From Paenibacillus polymyxa M1 (GTDB lineage Bacteria; Bacillota; Bacilli; Paenibacillales; Paenibacillaceae), in NCBI RefSeq assembly GCF_000237325.1, contig NC_017542.1, positions 2,363,501 to 2,427,500 of the forward strand: 64,000 nucleotides of DNA, given 5' to 3'. Every line of letters begins with the position of its first letter. Within the stretch, counting starts at the first letter, position 1. The notes under the pieces are model-generated. The model did not search any database and was not told the DNA's origin. It saw only the letters and a list, made by a program, of their open reading frames with translations. This document shows positions 33,786 to 42,377 of the stretch, in pieces. The position numbers and the translations under genes are program-made.

Positions 33786-33808
33786 TCCACCATAAAATCC
33801 GAATACCC
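33786..33808 (-). repeat. Right terminal inverted repeat of the ISL3-family element
   Basis: The plus-strand sequence T then CCACCATAAAATCCGAATACCC is the complement of the left end apart from one base. It lies about 95 bp upstream of the ArsR start. Confidence 0.9.
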
Positions 33809-33971
33809 TTTGTTTGTTTTATAGATAAACAGTTTGACTCTAACGGATCTGGCTTTGGCCTTGCATCAGTAATGTGCTAAATTCTCGTATGAATGAATCA
33901 CTAAGAATGAACGGATGTACGATAGTATGTATAATGGACATCAGATATGAAAGAAAAGAGGACAGAAAGCG

Positions 33972-34907
33972 ATGAGTCACAACGTGAATGCTCCTTACGA
34001 TGTACATGTAGCATACGGACCGGTGTTTGAACTGCTCAGCAGCTTACACACTTTTATTTGCCGCAAGGCTTACAAAAAAACTGATTTATCATCCGGGTGG
34101 GCGGAACAAGTGCGTGGAACGCTGTCTCCAAGTCTGTCCGCGTTACTGGAGTCCATGGAAATCAATACAGATTGGAAGGTTATTTATGGATTTGTCTGTA
34201 TGCTTTCTGATCAGGGGGGCATTGAAGAGGTCGTAGACCGCTTGGAAAGCCAGACTTTACCGGAATTAAAACAACAGGCATCAGCCTATGGGATTCCGCT
34301 GTCTGACGACATGGAGAACCTCCGTAAACTTGCTTTACAACTGCTATCCGGCTGGAACGAGGAGTATTTTAGTCACATGGATACAAGGATTCTCAGCGAC
34401 CTGAAACTGGAAGCTGAACGCAGAAAGCGGGAGAAGAACGTATATAGCTCTATGGAGTGGGTGGATCGTATAACTAATGGATTCCGATTCGAGCCTTCCG
34501 CAGGACTAACGCAGGTGTTGCTGGTACCGCAATATCATTTTCAGCCGATGAATATTATTTATCAATTTGGCTCACTTTTGTTATGTCATTATTCAGCAGG
34601 AGTATATGTCCAGGAAGATGATTTTTTATCACCACAAGAATATCGTATGATTCGAAGTTTGGGGGAGAAGAGCAGGCTCAAGATTTTAAAATATTTGTAC
34701 CAGAGCCAATCTCCGCGAACCTTTATTGAGATTGTACGTCATCTCCAGCTATCCAAGGGAATCACACACGATCATATATTTAAGCTCCGTGCCGCTGGCT
34801 TCATTCATGCACATTTTGATGGCGAAACATTGCTCGGCTACAGTGCACGGCTTGCAGCTGTGGATGAGATGCAAGGGAGTATCCTTGGCTACATGGAGCG
34901 AATATAG
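33972..34907 (+). CDS. ArsR-type winged-helix regulator with large N-terminal domain
   Basis: A 311-residue protein. The last 90 residues form an ArsR-like winged helix: LSPQEYRMIRSLGEKSRLKILKYLYQSQ, then FIEIVRHLQLSKGITHDHIFKLRAAGFI. The preceding 220 residues are helical and match the DUF5937-type N-terminal domain often attached to such regulators in Bacillales; the function is unknown. No metal-binding cysteines are evident. ATG 33972 follows AGAAAAGAGGACAGAAAG. It is a single gene with its own terminator upstream of a peptide importer operon that it may or may not control. Confidence 0.8.
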   Translation: MSHNVNAPYDVHVAYGPVFELLSSLHTFICRKAYKKTDLSSGWAEQVRGTLSPSLSALLESMEINTDWKVIYGFVCMLSDQGGIEEVVDRLESQTLPELKQQASAYGIPLSDDMENLRKLALQLLSGWNEEYFSHMDTRILSDLKLEAERRKREKNVYSSMEWVDRITNGFRFEPSAGLTQVLLVPQYHFQPMNIIYQFGSLLLCHYSAGVYVQEDDFLSPQEYRMIRSLGEKSRLKILKYLYQSQSPRTFIEIVRHLQLSKGITHDHIFKLRAAGFIHAHFDGETLLGYSARLAAVDEMQGSILGYMERI

Positions 34908-35013
34908 AATTATTTGTTTGCCAAGATCATCGGGAAGTTTGATCGTTTTTGATTATGCAGACGATTCATTATATCCATGCTGTAAAAAATATATAGTAAT
35001 CAGTAAGAGACTG

Positions 35014-35053
35014 CCTCTCAATCTACTATTAGGGATTGAGAGGTTTTATTTAT
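35014..35053 (+). terminator. Terminator after the ArsR-type regulator gene
   Basis: CCTCTCAATC at 35014-35023 pairs with GATTGAGAGG at 35034-35043, followed by TTTTATTTAT. Confidence 0.88.
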
Positions 35054-35119
35054 ATTTGTACATGAATTCGGATCGATGTTTATGAGCAGATTTTTTATAT
35101 AAAAAAATGCAGTTCTCCC

Positions 35120-35148
35120 TTTACAGAACCCCAATAAATTCCTATAAT
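35120..35148 (+). promoter_or_regulatory. SigA promoter of the peptide/nickel ABC importer operon
   Basis: TTTACA at 35120-35125 and a perfect TATAAT at 35143-35148 with 17-bp spacing, 64 bp before ATG 35212. Confidence 0.72.
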
Positions 35149-35211
35149 GAGGTTTATCTTCTTAATCACAACTTGTTCTATCGGAATTTAATAATTTAAC
35201 TCGGGGGGATT

Positions 35212-36936
35212 ATGTTGAAAAAAGGTATTATTTTACTTAGCAGTCTGCTTCTAGCGAGTTCTACCTTGCTGGCAGCTTGCTCTAACGGTGGATCGGATAG
35301 CACCAACAATACTACTGCCCAAAATAATGGGGACACACAGACAACTGCTATAGCGCAGCCATTAACAAGTCTGGTAAAGGCTTCTGATATGTCCAAATTG
35401 CCGGAAGTGTCTAAAAAAAGAAACGACACCATTATTGTCGGCCTGACTGACCCGGCCGGGGTATTCACTCCGTATTTTAATCAAAGCGGCTATGACGGCA
35501 ACGTCATTTCGCAGTTATGGACTCCGCTGGTGACCGTAGACGAAAAAGGGCTTCCACTGCCCAATCTAGCGAAGAGTTGGGATATTTCCAAGGATAATCT
35601 GACGTATACGTTTCACTTGGTTCCCGGTACCCAATTCAGCGATGGCTCGCCTTTGACAGCAGAGGATGTCGCTTTTACCTGGACGTTGATCTATGACAAA
35701 GCTTATCCTGGCGACAGCCAAATTCGGAAGCTGAACATTAAAGGCGGTAGAGCCTACAGGGAAGGCAAGGCAAAGCAAATTGATGGAATTAAGGTAATCG
35801 ATCCACAGACTATTTCAGTAACATTGGAAAAGCCGAACGCGCTGGCTCTAACCATTCTCGGTGAATATGTGCTGTCCAAAGCTTACTACGGCAAGGATTA
35901 TAAGTTCGGACAGCTGGATTATTTTAAAAATCTGCATGGTAGCCCATTGGGGAATGGGGCATATAAGCTTGAAAAATTCATTCCCGGGCAAGAAGTTCGT
36001 CTGGAGGCGAATGATCACTTTTTTAAAGGCAAGCCGAAAACGAAACACTTCATTTATAAGACAGCGGAAGGTGATGCATGGCAATTCATCGAAACAGGTG
36101 ATACCGATTTTGCTTCCTTTACCGCAACGCAGGAAAATATCGACAAGCTGAAAGGGCTTGGCTTTTTGAATATTCTTCCATATACCCCGAGCACCTACGG
36201 ATATTTGCAACTCAATCTGGAAAATGAAAAGCTGAAGGATAAAAAGGTTCGTCAAGCATTGACCTATGGATTGGATCGCAAAAGCATTTATGTTGATGCA
36301 GCACAGGGAGCAGGGGCGGTCGCCAACATTCCGGCTTCTCCTATATTCTGGTCATACACGACCGATGGGATCAATCCATACAACTACGACCCGGAGCAAG
36401 CAAAAAAGCTGCTGGATGAAGCAGGCTGGGTAGAAGGCAGTGACGGCATCCGTGAGAAAAACGGTCAAAAGCTGACCATTCACTTGCTGACCTCTAAACG
36501 TCCGGAAACAGATACGTTTATTGCGCTTGCGGCTGAGAACTATAAAGCGATTGGTGTTGACCTGCAACCGGAAATCTTCGCAGATTTTAATGCGATGGTC
36601 GCTAAAGTAGAAGGCAAAGATTATGATCTCGCGGCCTTCTCGACAGCCATGCTGACAGACCCATCGGATGGAATTGAGCCATTCGTCAATGGTGAAATCA
36701 AGGGATATAACAATCCGAAGCTCAAAGAGCTCTATGAAAAAGGCTTGGCTACGACGAATATAGAAGAACGCAAGAAAATATATAAAGAATTATATGTGCT
36801 GCTAAATGATGAACTCCCTGTTATTTTCACCAACTACAAGAAGACAGTATATGCTTACAATGGTCGGATGGAACATGTAAAGGTCAGCCCATTCATTGGC
36901 TTGTCTGGTAATCTGTTCGAATGGTCCCTTAAATAA
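35212..36936 (+). CDS. Peptide/nickel-type ABC transporter substrate-binding lipoprotein
   Basis: A 574-residue family 5 solute-binding lipoprotein (OppA/DppE/NikA type). Signal peptide with lipobox LAAC, lipidated Cys23, then a Ser/Asn/Thr-rich linker. Family signatures are LAKSWDISKDNLTYTFHLVPGTQFSDGSPLTAEDVAFTW and the later KVRQALTYGLDRKSIYVDAAQGAGAVANIPASP. The ligand is probably a peptide, though the family also binds nickel complexes and other compounds. ATG 35212 follows a GGGGGG tract. It heads a five-gene operon with two permeases and two ATPases. Confidence 0.9.
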   Translation: MLKKGIILLSSLLLASSTLLAACSNGGSDSTNNTTAQNNGDTQTTAIAQPLTSLVKASDMSKLPEVSKKRNDTIIVGLTDPAGVFTPYFNQSGYDGNVISQLWTPLVTVDEKGLPLPNLAKSWDISKDNLTYTFHLVPGTQFSDGSPLTAEDVAFTWTLIYDKAYPGDSQIRKLNIKGGRAYREGKAKQIDGIKVIDPQTISVTLEKPNALALTILGEYVLSKAYYGKDYKFGQLDYFKNLHGSPLGNGAYKLEKFIPGQEVRLEANDHFFKGKPKTKHFIYKTAEGDAWQFIETGDTDFASFTATQENIDKLKGLGFLNILPYTPSTYGYLQLNLENEKLKDKKVRQALTYGLDRKSIYVDAAQGAGAVANIPASPIFWSYTTDGINPYNYDPEQAKKLLDEAGWVEGSDGIREKNGQKLTIHLLTSKRPETDTFIALAAENYKAIGVDLQPEIFADFNAMVAKVEGKDYDLAAFSTAMLTDPSDGIEPFVNGEIKGYNNPKLKELYEKGLATTNIEERKKIYKELYVLLNDELPVIFTNYKKTVYAYNGRMEHVKVSPFIGLSGNLFEWSLK

Positions 36937-36948
36937 GCCACCTTTGCA

Positions 36949-36987
36949 GGCCCCTTGTGAAGAACGCCAGGTTCGGATCAAGGGGTC
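36949..36987 (+). other. Intercistronic hairpin between binding-protein and permease genes
   Basis: GGCCCCTTG at 36949-36957 pairs with CAAGGGGTC at 36979-36987 (one G-U pair) with no following T run, in the 107-bp gap. It likely serves differential expression of the lipoprotein, as for the hairpin at 25021-25057. Confidence 0.65.
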
Positions 36988-37043
36988 TCCCAAATGGAGG
37001 ATGCGTAATGGGTAGCCCGACCATGAATTGAAAGGAGTCTGTC

Positions 37044-37997
37044 ATGAGCTCGTTTTTAACGAAAAGACTGTCGTATATGATTATTATTTTGTTGGCCGCT
37101 TCAATGATGATTTTTTTCCTGTATGCCATGACACCGGGAGATTTCATTAGCGGTAATCTGAAGCTATCGCCAGAGAGAAAGGCGGAGCTCAGGGAAATTT
37201 ACGGGTTGAATAAGCCTATTCTTGAACGCTACGGAAACTGGCTAGGCAACGCGCTGCATGGTAATTTCGGCTATTCGCTCGCCCAACAGAAACCAGTGCT
37301 GACCTTGTTTAATGAATATATCTGGAACTCGTTCTTGTTAGCCATTGTATCGACTTTCCTGACCTGGCTGATTGCGGTCATTATTGGTGTAGTAGCTGCT
37401 TACAAGCAGTATTCATGGTTCGATACGTTGGTCATGGTGTTAATTTTTGCCGCGATGTCTGTTCCATCTTTTTTTATTGGACTATATCTAATCAAAATTG
37501 CGGCGGTCGATCTGAAGTGGCTGCCACCGGGCAGCATGCTTAATACGGGCAGTAACGCTACAGGCTTGGAGTATGTGAAGGAGGTTCTCCAGCACATGAC
37601 CTTGCCGGTGATCGTAATGACACTGCTGGGATTGGGTTCGCTGACCCGCTACTTCCGCAGCAATATGATCGACGTGATCCAGCAGGACTATGTCCGCACA
37701 GCCCGTGCAAAGGGCTTAAAGGAAAGAAAGGTGCTTTTTACACACGCATTGAGAAATGCATTATTGCCTGCGATTACGCTCGTTGGCTTTGAATTGCCTG
37801 CGCTGTTTGGCGGATCTCTGATTATTGAAAAGATTTTTAACTGGCCCGGGATCGGTCAGTTGTACATGCAATCCTTTTCGCTTCGGGATTATCCGCTGCT
37901 TATGGGCTTTACGATGTTAATTGCCATATTGAGCGTGATCGGGACGCTGTTATCCGATATTTTGTATCGCATTGCTGACCCGCGTGTGAAAGTGTAG
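37044..37997 (+). CDS. Peptide/nickel-type ABC permease (OppB/DppB-like)
   Basis: A 317-residue permease with about six helices. It begins MSSFLTKRLSYMIIILL, has the typical first-loop motif YGLNKPILERYGNWLGNALHGNFGYSL and the EAA-type loop YVRTARAKGLKERKVLFTHALRNALLPAITL. It forms the channel with the next gene product. An AAAGGAG site precedes ATG 37044. Second gene of the operon. Confidence 0.92.
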   Translation: MSSFLTKRLSYMIIILLAASMMIFFLYAMTPGDFISGNLKLSPERKAELREIYGLNKPILERYGNWLGNALHGNFGYSLAQQKPVLTLFNEYIWNSFLLAIVSTFLTWLIAVIIGVVAAYKQYSWFDTLVMVLIFAAMSVPSFFIGLYLIKIAAVDLKWLPPGSMLNTGSNATGLEYVKEVLQHMTLPVIVMTLLGLGSLTRYFRSNMIDVIQQDYVRTARAKGLKERKVLFTHALRNALLPAITLVGFELPALFGGSLIIEKIFNWPGIGQLYMQSFSLRDYPLLMGFTMLIAILSVIGTLLSDILYRIADPRVKV

Positions 37998-38012
37998 TAA
38001 GGGGGCTAAGGA

Positions 38013-38939
38013 ATGTCATCCGTGAGCAGTAATTTGAGCACGAGCAACAGCAGACTGCGCACAACTGCCAAATCTTCAATGTGGCAGCAAGCGCTCCGGC
38101 AGCTGTTCAGAAACAAGCTTGCTATGGCTGGACTACTCGTCGTGGTATTTATGTTTTTGCTCTGTTTTATCGGTCCGTTATTTTCTCCTTATTCCGATAA
38201 CAAAACGAACATATTAATAATGAACAAAGCGCCGAATATCCATCACTGGCTAGGAACAGACAAGCTGGGACGGGATGTGCTGACACGTGTGATGCAGGCA
38301 GGTCAAATTTCTCTTACTGTGGGTTTGGCTTCTATGGTGTTGTCTGTTTTTTTAGGAGCAACGCTAGGGGTTATATCCGCCTATTTTCGCGGAATTGCGG
38401 ATCAAATCATTATGCGCATTGCCGATTTGCTGCTGACTATACCCAGTTTACCATTGCTATTTATTATGGGGGCGCTGTTATCTGACTGGAAGGTTCCGCC
38501 TGATCAACGGATGTATATCGTCATGTTGATGCTGAGTCTAGTCAACTGGCCGGGGATTGCACGGATGGTGAGAGGTCAGATGCTTAGTTTACGGGAACGT
38601 GAATTTATGCAAGCCGCGACGGTGCTAGGACTATCGAATCGCCGAAAGCTCTTTAAGCATCTGCTGCCGAATATTTTGCCGTTGCTGATCGTTATCGCTA
38701 CATTGAATATTGGCGGAGCTATCTTGAGTGAATCTGTACTTAGCTTCTTTGGTCTTGGGGTGCTGCCCACGACACCGACTTGGGGCAATATGATTGATGC
38801 TGCCAACAATGTATTGGATTTTCAGCAACGACCTTGGTTGTGGATACCGCCAGGCCTGTCTATTTTTGCTACAGTCATCGCTATTAATATTTTTGGTGAC
38901 GGGCTGCGGGATGTACTCGACCCGAAACATAAGAGGTAG
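38013..38939 (+). CDS. Peptide/nickel-type ABC permease (OppC/DppC-like)
   Basis: A 308-residue permease: N-terminal OppC_N segment (LRQLFRNKLAMAGLLVVVFMFLLC), the HHWLGTDKLGRDVLTRVMQAGQISLTVGLAS motif and the EAA-type loop FMQAATVLGLSNRRKLFKHLLPNILP. About six membrane helices. It begins 15 bp after the previous stop and is followed after 13 bp by the first ATPase gene. Confidence 0.92.
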   Translation: MSSVSSNLSTSNSRLRTTAKSSMWQQALRQLFRNKLAMAGLLVVVFMFLLCFIGPLFSPYSDNKTNILIMNKAPNIHHWLGTDKLGRDVLTRVMQAGQISLTVGLASMVLSVFLGATLGVISAYFRGIADQIIMRIADLLLTIPSLPLLFIMGALLSDWKVPPDQRMYIVMLMLSLVNWPGIARMVRGQMLSLREREFMQAATVLGLSNRRKLFKHLLPNILPLLIVIATLNIGGAILSESVLSFFGLGVLPTTPTWGNMIDAANNVLDFQQRPWLWIPPGLSIFATVIAINIFGDGLRDVLDPKHKR

Positions 38940-38952
38940 GTGATCATGCACC

Positions 38953-39936
38953 ATGGACAATTTACTTTCTATTGAACATTTAAGCACTCATTTTTATACA
39001 GAAGAAGGAACGGTCAAAGCGGTGGATGATATCAGCTTTCGCGTGAAGCCGGGGGAGACGGTATGCATTGTGGGTGAATCGGGCTGCGGCAAAAGTATTA
39101 CCGCCATGTCGATCATGGGCCTGATTCAGAGTCCCGGTGGTAAAGTGGCAGGTGGAAGTATCCGTTTTGAGGAAACCGATCTGCTAGAGCTTAGTAGAAA
39201 TGAGATGCGCACGATTCGCGGACATGAAATCTCCATGATTTTTCAGGAGCCGATGTCTTCATTAAATCCGGTTATGACCATTGGTGAACAACTGTCGGAG
39301 CCACTGATTGAGCACTTAAAGATGGGCCGAAAGCAAGCTCGCAAGCGGGCACTGGAGTTGGTTGAACAGGTCGGTATATCCCGACCGGAGCAGATATTAA
39401 AAAGCTATCCCGATGAACTGAGCGGAGGGATGCTGCAGCGCATTATGATTGCCATTGCTGTTTCTTGCGGTCCAAAGCTGCTTATTGCGGATGAGCCGAC
39501 CACGGCACTGGATGTAACAATTCAGGCACAGATTCTCGACATGCTGCGTGAATTTAAAGCCCAGTCCAATATGTCGCTTATGCTGATCACCCATGATTTG
39601 GGTGTTGTTGCGGAGATGGCAGATTATGTAATTGTGATGTATGCGGGCAAGATCGTCGAGGAAGGCGAAGTGGTGCAGCTATTCAATCACCCCAAGCATC
39701 CCTATACACAAGGCTTGCTCAAGTCCAAACCGGTGCTTAATCAGCGCCAAAAGGAGCTGTATTCCATCCCTGGGCAGGTGCCTAATCCGCTAGAGCTGAC
39801 GACGTCCTGTTATTTTCATGACCGCTGTGGGCATTGTATGGACATTTGTCGTATAAAGGAGCCTACATTAAAAGAAGTTGCAGCTCAGCAGAAAGCATCC
39901 TGCTGGTTGTATGAGGAGGCGGTTGTTCATGGCTGA
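38953..39936 (+). CDS. Peptide/nickel-type ABC ATPase (OppD/DppD-like)
   Basis: A 327-residue ATPase with Walker A GESGCGKSITAMS, Q-loop MIFQEPMSSLNPVMTIGEQ, signature LSGGMLQRIMIAIAV and Walker B LLIADEPTTALDVTIQAQI. The C-terminal oligopeptide-transporter extension has the cysteines of the OppD/OppF type (CYFHDRCGHCMDIC), which in relatives can hold an iron-sulfur cluster. The in-frame ATG 38953 follows GAGGTAGGTG; another ATG at 38946 is out of frame. It overlaps the next gene by 8 bp. Confidence 0.92.
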   Translation: MDNLLSIEHLSTHFYTEEGTVKAVDDISFRVKPGETVCIVGESGCGKSITAMSIMGLIQSPGGKVAGGSIRFEETDLLELSRNEMRTIRGHEISMIFQEPMSSLNPVMTIGEQLSEPLIEHLKMGRKQARKRALELVEQVGISRPEQILKSYPDELSGGMLQRIMIAIAVSCGPKLLIADEPTTALDVTIQAQILDMLREFKAQSNMSLMLITHDLGVVAEMADYVIVMYAGKIVEEGEVVQLFNHPKHPYTQGLLKSKPVLNQRQKELYSIPGQVPNPLELTTSCYFHDRCGHCMDICRIKEPTLKEVAAQQKASCWLYEEAVVHG

Positions 39937-40897
39937 GCCGTTGCTGGAAATAGACCGTTTAAAAACGTACTTCCCGGTGAAGTCGGGGTTTATGAACCGT
40001 ACTTCAGGACATGTGCGGGCAGTAGACGATATAAGCTTTACGATCCGTCAGGGTGAAACCTTTGGCCTGGTGGGGGAATCGGGGAGCGGTAAAAGCACGG
40101 TGGGCCGCACGATTGTTAGATTGACGGATAAAACAGATGGTACCGTCAAATACAAAGGGGTGGATCTCCACAGCTTGTCAGCCAAAGGGATGCAGGAATT
40201 TCGTCCCAAAATTCAGCTGATCTTTCAAGACCCGTACAGCTCGCTGAATCCGCGTGTACGAATCGGAGATGCCATTGGTGAGGCGCTGCTCGACCACGGT
40301 ATAGCTACCAAAGAAGAGGTCCGGCAGATCGTGCTGGACGTGCTCAAGCTGTGCGGATTGTCGGAATATCATATCGACCGTTTCCCACATGAATTTTCAG
40401 GAGGTCAACGTCAACGGATCGGCATTGCCCGCGCGTTGGCGCTCCAACCGGATCTGATCATCGCTGATGAGCCGGTGTCAGCGCTGGATGTGTCCATCCA
40501 GGCACAGATTATTAACCTCTTTGCTAAATTGCAGGCCGAGCGGGGGCTGACATATTTGTTCATCTCTCACGATTTAAGTGTAGTTGAACATTTATGTTCC
40601 CGTATTGGCGTGATGTACCTAGGCTCTATGGTCGAAACAGCTTCGCGTGACGAGCTATTCGGCAATCCGCTGCATCCGTATACGAAGGCGTTGCTGTCGG
40701 CTGTGCCTATTCCGGTGCCGAAGCTGAAAAGAGAACGTATTTTGCTAAAGGGGGATATTCCAAGTCCGGTGAATCCGCCTTCGGGCTGCAAGTTTCATAC
40801 TCGCTGCCCCTTTGCAATCGACCGTTGCTCTCAAGAGATTCCACGCTATCGTGAAGCTCGTCCAGATCACTGGGTGGCTTGCCATTTGGCTGAATGA
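39929..40897 (+). CDS. Peptide/nickel-type ABC ATPase (OppF/DppF-like)
   Basis: A 322-residue second ATPase with Walker [19 protein letters not shown]-loop [23 protein letters not shown], signature [17 protein letters not shown], Walker [21 protein letters not shown], and the C-terminal cysteine motif [15 protein letters not shown] start it at ATG 39929 ([12 protein letters not shown]), which has GAGGAGG upstream and overlaps the preceding stop; the frame continues upstream but those residues are not family-like. Last gene of the importer operon. Confidence 0.92.
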   Translation: MAEPLLEIDRLKTYFPVKSGFMNRTSGHVRAVDDISFTIRQGETFGLVGESGSGKSTVGRTIVRLTDKTDGTVKYKGVDLHSLSAKGMQEFRPKIQLIFQDPYSSLNPRVRIGDAIGEALLDHGIATKEEVRQIVLDVLKLCGLSEYHIDRFPHEFSGGQRQRIGIARALALQPDLIIADEPVSALDVSIQAQIINLFAKLQAERGLTYLFISHDLSVVEHLCSRIGVMYLGSMVETASRDELFGNPLHPYTKALLSAVPIPVPKLKRERILLKGDIPSPVNPPSGCKFHTRCPFAIDRCSQEIPRYREARPDHWVACHLAE

Positions 40898-40922
40898 ACG
40901 AAGTTAAGTCAGCAAGTTTTGC

Positions 40923-40984
40923 AGCCGTTGACACAGCAGAACGTTCACCGCAATAAAAAGGTTCTGCTAGATCAACGGCTTTTT
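40923..40984 (+). terminator. Terminator of the peptide/nickel importer operon
   Basis: AGCCGTTGA (40923-40931) pairs with TCAACGGCT (40972-40980), with an inner AGCAGAAC/GTTCTGCT stem, followed by four T. Confidence 0.9.
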
Positions 40985-41066
40985 GCTTTGAGGAATCCGT
41001 AGCTACGATCTTCCGTTTCGTGAGAGTCATGGGGAATCTTTACGATGGAATATATTATCATGAGTA

Positions 41067-41095
41067 TTGATTCTCCTCAGTTGGTTAGGTAGAAT
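41067..41095 (+). promoter_or_regulatory. Promoter of the CDF transporter gene
   Basis: TTGATT at 41067-41072 and TAGAAT at 41090-41095 with 17-bp spacing, about 85 bp before ATG 41180. Confidence 0.55.
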
Positions 41096-41179
41096 ATGGA
41101 CGGGTTAAAAATAATACATAACAAGCGATTACATAATGTGGATATGTCAGATTATGTATACCTCAGGAGGAGCTACAAG

Positions 41180-42172
41180 ATGGAAGTGAAACAGAGAGAG
41201 GACTCCTTTTGGAGTATGGTCAAAAAAGGAAATAAATCTTCAGGCTCGGCGGCATTGGGTAATACTGGCATTGCCCTGATTAAGGGGATTGCTTTTGCCT
41301 TGACAGGCAGCGGCTCTATGTTTGCTACGATGATGCATTCCATTGCGGATGCGGTGAACCAAATGTTTGTATTTGCGGGCAGTGTATTGGCAGAGAAAAA
41401 ACCTACGAAACGTTTTCCTACCGGCTTCGGACGGGTAATTAATCTTTTTTGTATGGTTGCCGTTATTGTCGTAACGATTATGGCCTACGAAACTGTATTG
41501 GAAGGAGTTCATTTGCTGCAGCATCCGGCCGAATCCGCACAAGGATTTTGGATTAATGTAGTGGTGCTGGTTTTGTCATTGGTGGTTGACGGATTTGTAT
41601 GGAGCAAAGCGATGAAAGAAGTGCTGCATGAATCCAGAGTGGAAGCGAAGGGGCTAGGTATTTTTACCTCTGCCTTTCGTCATGTGGGACGTGCTGCGCC
41701 ACCAACCCGCTTGGTGTTCTATGAGGATTTGGTAGCAACGACAGGCGGGGTACTTGCCCTGCTTGCTGTAGTTGTCACATCGCTGACAGATTTTAAGCTG
41801 CTGGACGGGATTTCGAGTATTCTCATCGGCTGTCTGATGGTCGGTGTAGCTTTCCGGGTCGGTTATGACAACATGGTGGGCTTGATTGGTGTATCTGCAC
41901 CTCCTGATATCGAAGAACGTGTGGCTTCCATTATTTTGGCAGATACACATGTGACCGATATTTCTCAAATGCGTATTTTGCAGGAGGGACGTTACTATCA
42001 CGTCGAAGGGGTGATCGAGCTTACTTCGGGCATGACGCTGGCAGATGCTGATGATATTAAATTTAGAGTCGAGGATGCTCTGCTGCGTGATCCTAATATT
42101 TCAGATGCCGCATTGGGGATTCTAGAGGATGACGGGATTAGAAACTGGAAACAAGAGAAGCCTAAAGCGTAG
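41180..42172 (+). CDS. Cation diffusion facilitator (CDF) family metal exporter
   Basis: A 330-residue CDF protein that exports divalent metals (zinc, manganese, iron or similar) in exchange for protons. Membrane domain about residues 20-225, with the metal motif HSIADAVNQ in helix 2; the helix 5 motif reads YEDLVATTGGVLAL instead of the usual HxxxD, a pattern like that of the ZnT9-type branch, so metal choice may differ from classical zinc CDFs. The cytoplasmic C-terminal domain runs from about residue 240 (DIEERVASIILADTHVTDISQMRI). ATG 41180 has AGGAGGAGC at the right distance; the longer frame lacks a site. Confidence 0.87.
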   Translation: MEVKQREDSFWSMVKKGNKSSGSAALGNTGIALIKGIAFALTGSGSMFATMMHSIADAVNQMFVFAGSVLAEKKPTKRFPTGFGRVINLFCMVAVIVVTIMAYETVLEGVHLLQHPAESAQGFWINVVVLVLSLVVDGFVWSKAMKEVLHESRVEAKGLGIFTSAFRHVGRAAPPTRLVFYEDLVATTGGVLALLAVVVTSLTDFKLLDGISSILIGCLMVGVAFRVGYDNMVGLIGVSAPPDIEERVASIILADTHVTDISQMRILQEGRYYHVEGVIELTSGMTLADADDIKFRVEDALLRDPNISDAALGILEDDGIRNWKQEKPKA

Positions 42173-42221
42173 AAAAATGGACCAAAGCGAATCTGGACGG
42201 AACTCAAGAACGTAAATAAGA

Positions 42222-42260
42222 ACCTTCATGACCACGACAACGTGGCGTGGAGGTTTTTTT
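42222..42260 (+). terminator. Terminator after the CDF gene
   Basis: ACCTTCATGACCACG and CGTGGCGTGGAGGT form an imperfect stem with an ACAA loop, followed by seven T ending near 42260. Confidence 0.85.
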
Positions 42261-42290
42261 ATATTTTTCCAATTATATTCTTACCCCCCT

Positions 42291-42319
42291 TTGAATTTAG
42301 GCAGATTGTTAGATACAAT
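42291..42319 (+). promoter_or_regulatory. SigA promoter of the polysaccharide operon
   Basis: TTGAAT at 42291-42296 and TACAAT at 42314-42319 with 17-bp spacing, about 60 bp before ATG 42378. Confidence 0.7.
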
Positions 42320-42377
42320 GAAAGCGTTAACAAAAAAAGAAAGTGAAACGAATGCTTCTCATGGGGAGGAAATGCGA

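Larger units (their letters stand above)
30762..33808 (-). mobile_element. ISL3-family insertion sequence carrying arsR and MFS passenger genes
   Basis: A 3,047-bp element bounded by 22-bp inverted repeats with one mismatch: GGATATTCGGATTTTATGGTGG at the left (30762-30783) and, read on the minus strand, GGGTATTCGGATTTTATGGTGG at the right (33787-33808). It holds, all on the minus strand and in transcription order, an ArsR regulator, an MFS transporter and an intact ISL3 transposase whose stop lies 8 bp inside the left repeat. Flanks are AT-rich (CTTTTTTA and TTTGTTTG); I found no exact 8-bp target duplication. Passenger-carrying members are known in the ISL3 family. Confidence 0.9.

Noticed and set aside
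30754..33816. 8-bp target duplication around the ISL3-family element
   Set aside because: The flanking octamers agree at only some positions even when shifted by one base, so I do not claim a duplication.
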